This document shows, piece after piece, positions 37,842 through 41,669 of a stretch of 41,669 nt of DNA. Under the pieces are notes generated by a model. That model ran no database searches. It was not told the DNA's origin and was given only the letters and a program-made list of their open reading frames with translations. Source of the stretch: a virus; IMG/VR virus record IMGVR_UViG_3300042507_003861, positions 1-41,669 of that record. One strand, written 5' to 3'. A program made the position numbers and the translations under genes. How positions within the stretch are numbered: the stretch's first letter is position 1; each line of letters opens with the position of its first letter.

Positions 37842-38147
37842 ATGAAAGTTTATACGGCCAAGGCCACAGCAGCGATGCTTCAAATCTGCACCGAGACGCT
37901 AAGGCGAATCGTTCGCAGTGACGGCATCCAGCACAGGAGAATTGGCCGACGAATCCTTTTCACGGAAGCCGACATCGCGGCGATTCTTGAGAGTCGAGCA
38001 ATGACCGGAGCTGTGAATCCGTACGCAAAGAAGACAAACAAACAACCGCAGACAGAGAATACAACCTATGAGCAACCAAGCAGCAACATTGACGGTGGCA
38101 GTGCCGTCGCAGCCAGCGCCGCAACCTCTGAGTCCAGCCAGTCCTGA
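37842..38147 (+). CDS. Excisionase/MerR-like HTH DNA-binding protein, 101 residues
   Basis: Residues 1-50 form a winged-helix HTH_17-type domain: VYTAKATAAMLQICTETLRR, IVRSDGIQHRRIGRR and ILFTEADIAAILES. Such proteins are recombination directionality factors or regulators. The C-terminal half is low-complexity (Thr, Gln, Asn, Ser, Ala) and overlaps the RecT gene by 80 bases. No integrase is visible, so it may regulate the RecT-RecE operon instead, possibly through the structured element just upstream. This link is inferred from position. Confidence 0.7.
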   Translation: MKVYTAKATAAMLQICTETLRRIVRSDGIQHRRIGRRILFTEADIAAILESRAMTGAVNPYAKKTNKQPQTENTTYEQPSSNIDGGSAVAASAATSESSQS

Positions 38148-38898
38148 CTTCTACGACCGCATCGACAGTCCGATGGATGCGGTGAAGACGATGGGCGACT
38201 GGATTAGCCACTCCGGCATGTTCGGATGCGTCAAGCCTGAGCAAGGGTATGTCCTCGCTCTGGAATGCATCGCCAGCCGGATGACTCCGCTCTCATGGAA
38301 GCGCGAGAATCATTTGATCAATGGCAACATCACGATGAAGAGCGAATCGATGCTCTCCGGTCTGATGAATGCCGGATGGGATATCGACTGGGTGCAGTTC
38401 GACATTCAGGCCGCAATCGCCGACTTTAGCAAAGGTGCGAAGAAGGTCCGTGTCTCATTCACCGCAGATGATGCGAAGCAAGCTGGACTAATCCCCGCAA
38501 AGCCAGGAAGCGGCTGGGCGAAGTTCCCTGCTGAGATGCTCCGCGCGCGTCTGATCAGCAAGGCGACTCGCATGCTCGATCCGCGAATCACGCAAGGCCG
38601 CTACACCCCCGAGGAGGTGGCAGACTTCTCCGCCACCCCATCAGCACCCGCTCAACCCGCTCCGACGCGCCAGACGGTCAATGTGACGCCGGAATCAACC
38701 TTCTCGCTTGTAGAGAAACTGGAGCAGATTCTTGAGCCACATTCCGAGACAGCGAATGCGTTTCTCATCAGCAAGAACCTCATCAAGGAAGGTCAGAACT
38801 TCCGCGATGTCAGCACCAAGGTGGCCAACATGATCATCGCCGATGCGGATGGTTTCATCTCCAAGGCTAAGGCGTTCTCAGCTCCCACACTCGAATGA
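38068..38898 (+). CDS. recT: RecT-family single-strand annealing protein
   Basis: The 276-residue product shows the RecT pattern: VKPEQGYVLALECIASRMTP with the LALEC helix, then SWKRENHLINGNITMKSESM, LSGLMNAGWDIDW and AGLIPAKPGSGWAKFPAEML followed by ARLISKATRMLDPRITQGRY. YTPEEVADF ends the conserved core at about residue 190; the rest is a Pro-rich linker and a helical tail. RecT anneals complementary strands and pairs with a 5'-3' exonuclease, and the next gene is that exonuclease. The start overlaps the HTH gene by 80 bases. Confidence 0.85.
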   Translation: MSNQAATLTVAVPSQPAPQPLSPASPDFYDRIDSPMDAVKTMGDWISHSGMFGCVKPEQGYVLALECIASRMTPLSWKRENHLINGNITMKSESMLSGLMNAGWDIDWVQFDIQAAIADFSKGAKKVRVSFTADDAKQAGLIPAKPGSGWAKFPAEMLRARLISKATRMLDPRITQGRYTPEEVADFSATPSAPAQPAPTRQTVNVTPESTFSLVEKLEQILEPHSETANAFLISKNLIKEGQNFRDVSTKVANMIIADADGFISKAKAFSAPTLE

Positions 38899-39689
38899 AC
38901 ATTCTAAACCGCCACGTTAATTTCGACATGCCAGCCGAGAAGTATCACGCCGTTGATGCGCTGAGCAAAAGCATGATGACCAAGATCCTCAAGTCACCGG
39001 CCCATTACAAAGCCGCGCTGGATGAGCATCAGGAGCCGAGCAAGGCGATGCAGCTTGGTACGGCGATTCATACCGCTGTTCTCGAACCGCACCTGTACTC
39101 GCAGGTTGTCGCCGTGATTCCGCCGGATATCGACGGTCGGACGAAGGAAGGCAAAGCGTGGAAGGAGCAGCACAAGAGCCGCATTCACCTGACTCATGCT
39201 GAAGACATCGATGTGCAGGGCGTGGCCAACTCTGTTCGTCGCCATCCGTTCTGGGACATCACGCATCTCGACAACAAGATCGAGGCCAGCGTGTTTGCCG
39301 AGGACGAGGAAACCGGCATTCCTCTCAAAGCTCGCCCTGATCTTTGGGTCGAGGACCACACCCTAGTCGATGTGAAAACGACCGACGATGCTTCGGCTGA
39401 AGCGTTCAGCCGCACAATCACCTCGTTCGGCTACCACATTCAAGCCGCGCACTATTTGGCGATGACCGGAGCGGAGAACTTCATCTTCGTCGCCGTGGAA
39501 CGCAAAGCCCCGTATGCCATCGGCATCTACAAACTGGACATCGAGTGGCTTCAGGCCGGTGAGAACCTTCGCAGGAAGGCCATCTCGACGCTCCACGAGT
39601 GCCGCGCACTGGACAGTTGGCCAGCCTATCCGACAGCAACGCAAACACTTTCATGCCCGAAATGGGTGCTGAATAAATCCGAGAGTTAG
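38895..39689 (+). CDS. RecE/exodeoxyribonuclease VIII-like exonuclease (PD-(D/E)XK)
   Basis: This 264-residue protein carries a RecE-type nuclease core: LSKSMMTKILKSPAHYKAAL and GTAIHTAVLEP, then E130 in KIEASVFAED, D149 in KARPDLW, and D159/K161 in LVDVKTTDDAS, followed by SFGYHIQAAHYLAM with Q183 and Y187. These are the catalytic residues of the family. It digests 5' ends to leave 3' overhangs for RecT. It starts in an ATGA overlap with recT, so the two form a classic Red-like pair. Confidence 0.88.
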   Translation: MNILNRHVNFDMPAEKYHAVDALSKSMMTKILKSPAHYKAALDEHQEPSKAMQLGTAIHTAVLEPHLYSQVVAVIPPDIDGRTKEGKAWKEQHKSRIHLTHAEDIDVQGVANSVRRHPFWDITHLDNKIEASVFAEDEETGIPLKARPDLWVEDHTLVDVKTTDDASAEAFSRTITSFGYHIQAAHYLAMTGAENFIFVAVERKAPYAIGIYKLDIEWLQAGENLRRKAISTLHECRALDSWPAYPTATQTLSCPKWVLNKSES

Positions 39690-39715
39690 ACCACAATCCA
39701 AATCCCTAAAACAAT

Positions 39716-40150
39716 ATGTTCAAAGTAAATCGAAAAGACGCCGGGGGCAGCTACATCAATGCCGAGGGCGAGTACACCGTCACCGTCACCAAGGTCGAGG
39801 AAACGCTCGATGCAAAGGGCCGTGAGGTCTGCAAGGTGACATTCGCAACCGAGGACGGATCGAGCATCGCTGACCGTTTCATCAACCAGGAGAATGTCTG
39901 GTTCCGCGTGAATCAGCTTGTTGCCGCCACCAACCACAACGTACCGGACGGAACCGAGGTGGACTTCCTTGGTAAGAAGGGTAGCTACGCCAACTTCCTG
40001 CGCTCAATGATTGGTCTTGAGCTGGCCATCACTGTCCGTACCGAAGAGTACGAATCGAATGGCGAAAAGAAAAAGGCATATCGCATCAAGAACATGAAGG
40101 CAGCTCCTGCCCCGACTGCCCCCGACTCCGACGAGGAAAAGCCGTTCTAA
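39716..40150 (+). CDS. DUF669-like putative ssDNA-binding protein, 144 residues
   Basis: The sequence EGEYTVTVTKVEETLDAKGR, then VTFATEDGSSIADRFINQEN, WFRVNQLVAATNHN and a KMKAAPAPTAPDSDEEKPF-like acidic C-terminal tail fit the DUF669 family seen beside phage RecT/RecE-like genes. The OB-like strands and a flexible acidic end suggest an SSB-like or recombination-accessory role. A second, unrelated SSB is at 337. Function is inferred. Confidence 0.65.
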   Translation: MFKVNRKDAGGSYINAEGEYTVTVTKVEETLDAKGREVCKVTFATEDGSSIADRFINQENVWFRVNQLVAATNHNVPDGTEVDFLGKKGSYANFLRSMIGLELAITVRTEEYESNGEKKKAYRIKNMKAAPAPTAPDSDEEKPF

Positions 40151-40222
40151 ACTAAGGAAGACGGGGGTGGAGGGGAGCGCATTCCTAGTTAACGCTCAAA
40201 CCTAAGAATTCAATTCGCATCC

Positions 40223-40867
40223 ATGAAAGTCAAAATCGCAGCAATCACAAAACCACTTGTCGGCGACGGCACAATGACCGCATCCGACTTCATCACGTTC
40301 GCAGCGCGGGTCAGCAATCCGAGCAACCAGATGAGCCTGCTCACCGCTCCGAAACTACTGGCCTACTGCATCAAGAACGGCCACTGGAGCATTTTCGAGC
40401 AGGCCAGTATGACGGTCGAGATTCAGACCAGCCGCGCCATCTCCGCTCAGATCATTCGCCATCGCTCGTTCTGCTTCCAAGAATTTTCACAACGGTATGC
40501 GCCGAGTGATTCGCCGGAGCCGGTCGAACTTCGCACTCAGGATCGAGTCAACCGCCAGGGAAGTGGCGACACTTTCGATCAAGACTGGGCTTACGACGCG
40601 GTTGCCAAGTCTGTCGATCTTGCGTTCAAGACGTACCGCTCGCTCCTGCAAGAGGGTGTGAGCCGAGAAACCGCTCGCATGGTTCTTCCGCTCTGCACAC
40701 AAACAACGCTGTACATGACTGGAAACATCCGCTCATGGATTCATTACTTCGAGCAGCGGTGTGCGAAGGGTACGCAGAAGGAGCATCGCCAGATCGCGCT
40801 GGCCATTCGAGACGGCATTTTTGCCGAGCATTTCAAGGTCATCCATGAGGCAATTACGAGCGAATAA
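40223..40867 (+). CDS. thyX: Flavin-dependent thymidylate synthase
   Basis: This 214-residue protein has the ThyX signature RHRSFCFQEFSQRY at residues 79-92 (the RHRxxSxxExSxRY motif with Cys in place of the usual Ser). FAARVSNP near the start and MTGNIRSWIHYFEQRC near 165-180 are typical. It makes dTMP from dUMP with FAD and NADPH and methylenetetrahydrofolate, supplying thymidine for phage DNA. It follows the recombination genes by 72 bases with no ribosome site visible. Length is normal for the family. Confidence 0.92.
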   Translation: MKVKIAAITKPLVGDGTMTASDFITFAARVSNPSNQMSLLTAPKLLAYCIKNGHWSIFEQASMTVEIQTSRAISAQIIRHRSFCFQEFSQRYAPSDSPEPVELRTQDRVNRQGSGDTFDQDWAYDAVAKSVDLAFKTYRSLLQEGVSRETARMVLPLCTQTTLYMTGNIRSWIHYFEQRCAKGTQKEHRQIALAIRDGIFAEHFKVIHEAITSE

Positions 40868-40868
40868 A

Positions 40869-41030
40869 ATGAACAAACCCAAACCCAAACGCCCCGTCGC
40901 TAAGATGTTTGTCGTGTCAGACGACACGCATCGGAGATTGAAGGAATACGCAAAGCGCAAAGGCTATAAGCTGCAATACGTCGCGGACGAAGCGGTGAGT
41001 GAGTACTTGGAAGGAAAGGAAACCAAATGA
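40869..41030 (+). CDS. Small ribbon-helix-helix-like protein, 53 residues
   Basis: The ATG at 40869 gives MNKPKPKRPVAKMFVVSDDT, then HRRLKEYAKRKGYKLQYVAD and EAVSEYLEGKETK. A basic N-terminal strand and two helices fit a ribbon-helix-helix repressor fold. It may act as a dimeric DNA-binding regulator. The next gene starts in its stop (ATGA). The ATG is two bases after the thyX stop. Confidence 0.6.
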   Translation: MNKPKPKRPVAKMFVVSDDTHRRLKEYAKRKGYKLQYVADEAVSEYLEGKETK

Positions 41031-41374
41031 ACATCGAACAAACCAAAGAAGCCATCAAAGTAATGCAGGCATTTGTGGATGGGAAGGAAGTGGAACATTG
41101 GTATTACGAAATGTGGGTAAAGATCCATGTACCGAGGTGGGACTGGGGTAACACAGAATACCGCATCAAACCCACCGCCAAGCTCCGCCCGTGGACTGCG
41201 GATGAGGTGCCGCTGGGTGCGTGGATGAGGAAGAAGCAGGATCTAACATGCAGATGGCTGCTGAGCATGACAGCAAATGATGCGGTCCGTAAAGACATGT
41301 CTGAATGTTCCGAACACTCCACCGACGGCGGCAAAACATGGCACCCGTGCGGGGTGATGGAGGAAGCGAAATGA
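41027..41374 (+). CDS. Conserved phage hypothetical protein, 115 residues
   Basis: It has a helical TKEAIKVMQAFVDGKEVE, then YYEMWVKIHVPRWDWGNTEY and RIKPTAKLRPWTADEVPLG. The dGkxVE...W...YRIKP...RPWTxxEVP pattern is a common phage protein of unknown role. Two Cys and a His-rich end (STDGGKTWHPCG) could bind metal. The stop overlaps the next start as ATGA. Confidence 0.65.
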   Translation: MNIEQTKEAIKVMQAFVDGKEVEHWYYEMWVKIHVPRWDWGNTEYRIKPTAKLRPWTADEVPLGAWMRKKQDLTCRWLLSMTANDAVRKDMSECSEHSTDGGKTWHPCGVMEEAK

Positions 41375-41427
41375 GCAACCAACCAATCAACGACGGAGGA
41401 CCGTTTTCCGTTGACTCTGCGGTTTAA
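41371..41427 (+). pseudogene. Truncated gene fragment (INDGGP-type phage protein), 18 residues
   Basis: MSNQPINDGGPFSVDSAV ends at TAA. The first 11 residues match the start of a common phage protein family that normally continues GGPAFP... for 80-150 residues. An HNH reading frame begins 17 bases later, so the gene was apparently cut by that insertion. Its remainder may lie beyond the window edge. Confidence 0.45.
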
Positions 41428-41444
41428 TTTGCCACAGTGAGCGC

Positions 41445-41669
41445 GTGAAACAAATCACGCTCATTGCACCGCTTAAATCCTACTCTTTGATTTCAGATGA
41501 AGACTTTGAACTCATTTCAGATTCAAAATGGATATTAGGATCAAATGGATATGCTTACAAATCAGGATACAGAAAGCGTGGCGCACAATGTCTCATGCAC
41601 CGAATCATAATAGGTGCAAAACAAGGAGAAGAAGTGCATCACATTAATGGGAACAAACTTGATAATAGG
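41445..41669 (+). CDS. HNH homing-type endonuclease, N-terminal part (3' truncated by window edge)
   Basis: A GTG at 41445 opens a frame running off the window, 75 codons. It contains QITLIAPLKSYSLISDEDFE, then GYRKRGAQCLMHRIIIGAKQ and an HHINGNKLDNR stretch, the HNH core of NUMOD4/HNH_3-type homing endonucleases. The region is clearly AT-richer than its neighbours. It follows the truncated INDGGP-type start. The true start could be an in-frame codon upstream; the rest is out of view. Confidence 0.75.
   Translation, partial: MKQITLIAPLKSYSLISDEDFELISDSKWILGSNGYAYKSGYRKRGAQCLMHRIIIGAKQGEEVHHINGNKLDNR

Noticed and set aside
1-41669. tRNA genes, CRISPR arrays, integrase, transposase or IS elements
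   Set aside because: No cloverleaf with a T-loop and acceptor stem, no regularly spaced repeats and no recombinase or transposase motif was seen on reading both strands. Automated tRNA and repeat scans would settle this.

Overview
The window looks like most of the genome of a tailed double-stranded DNA phage with podovirus-type (T7-like) morphology. It has a gp8-like portal, tail-tube A-like and B-like proteins, large Ala/Gln-rich internal virion proteins, an S74-type tail fibre and a major capsid protein. A small putative outer-membrane lipoprotein in the lysis cassette suggests a Gram-negative host. Many starts lack a Shine-Dalgarno sequence and follow A-rich leaders or overlap the previous stop as ATGA, so the host may not rely on Shine-Dalgarno initiation (Bacteroidota-like behaviour). 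The host phylum cannot be fixed from the sequence. No integrase, DNA polymerase or phage RNA polymerase is visible. The left edge cuts a helicase gene and the right edge cuts an HNH gene, and both lie in plus-strand replication/recombination operons. The two ends may therefore join in a circular map with a small missing piece.

Layout. (1) 1-4491, plus: helicase C-terminus, SSB, an HNH endonuclease, a RuvC-like resolvase, a chain of six small overlapping genes and a primase-ATPase fusion. (2) 15274 down to 4481, minus: collagen/C1q-like fibre, tail tube B-like, collar-domain protein, tail tube A-like, three internal virion-type proteins, a small basic protein, a second HNH enzyme and a 62-residue protein. 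(3) 15329-25173, plus: large terminase, a Cys-rich protein, portal, a five-gene sugar/methylation cassette (GT32-like, two methyltransferases, GT25-like, GH130-like beta-propeller), a 107-residue protein and a scaffold-like protein, closed by a strong bidirectional terminator. (4) 32076 down to 25229, minus: small terminase candidate, PD-(D/E)XK nuclease, major capsid protein, terminator, fibre-related proteins, S74 tail fibre and a lysis cassette (two small membrane proteins including a holin, overlapping spanin-like pair). (5) 32143-41669, plus: many small early proteins, a lysozyme-like endolysin, a cytosine methyltransferase that shares almost its whole length with a second open frame, a structured gap, a tandem paralog pair, a three-way-junction element, an excisionase-like HTH protein, RecT, a RecE-like exonuclease, a DUF669-like protein, ThyX, small proteins and a third HNH gene.

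How it works together. SSB, RuvC-like enzyme, RecT, the exonuclease and the primase-ATPase make a recombination-dependent replication set. ThyX supplies dTMP, and the methyltransferase probably protects the DNA. Terminase, portal, scaffold and capsid build and fill the head, but they lie on opposite strands. The sugar cassette sits between portal and scaffold and may modify the virion or the host surface.

The most unusual points are the roughly 0.9 kb same-strand dual-coding methyltransferase locus, the three-way-junction element just upstream of the HTH-RecT-RecE operon, the sugar cassette inside the head module, and HNH genes that appear to have broken or extended neighbouring genes.
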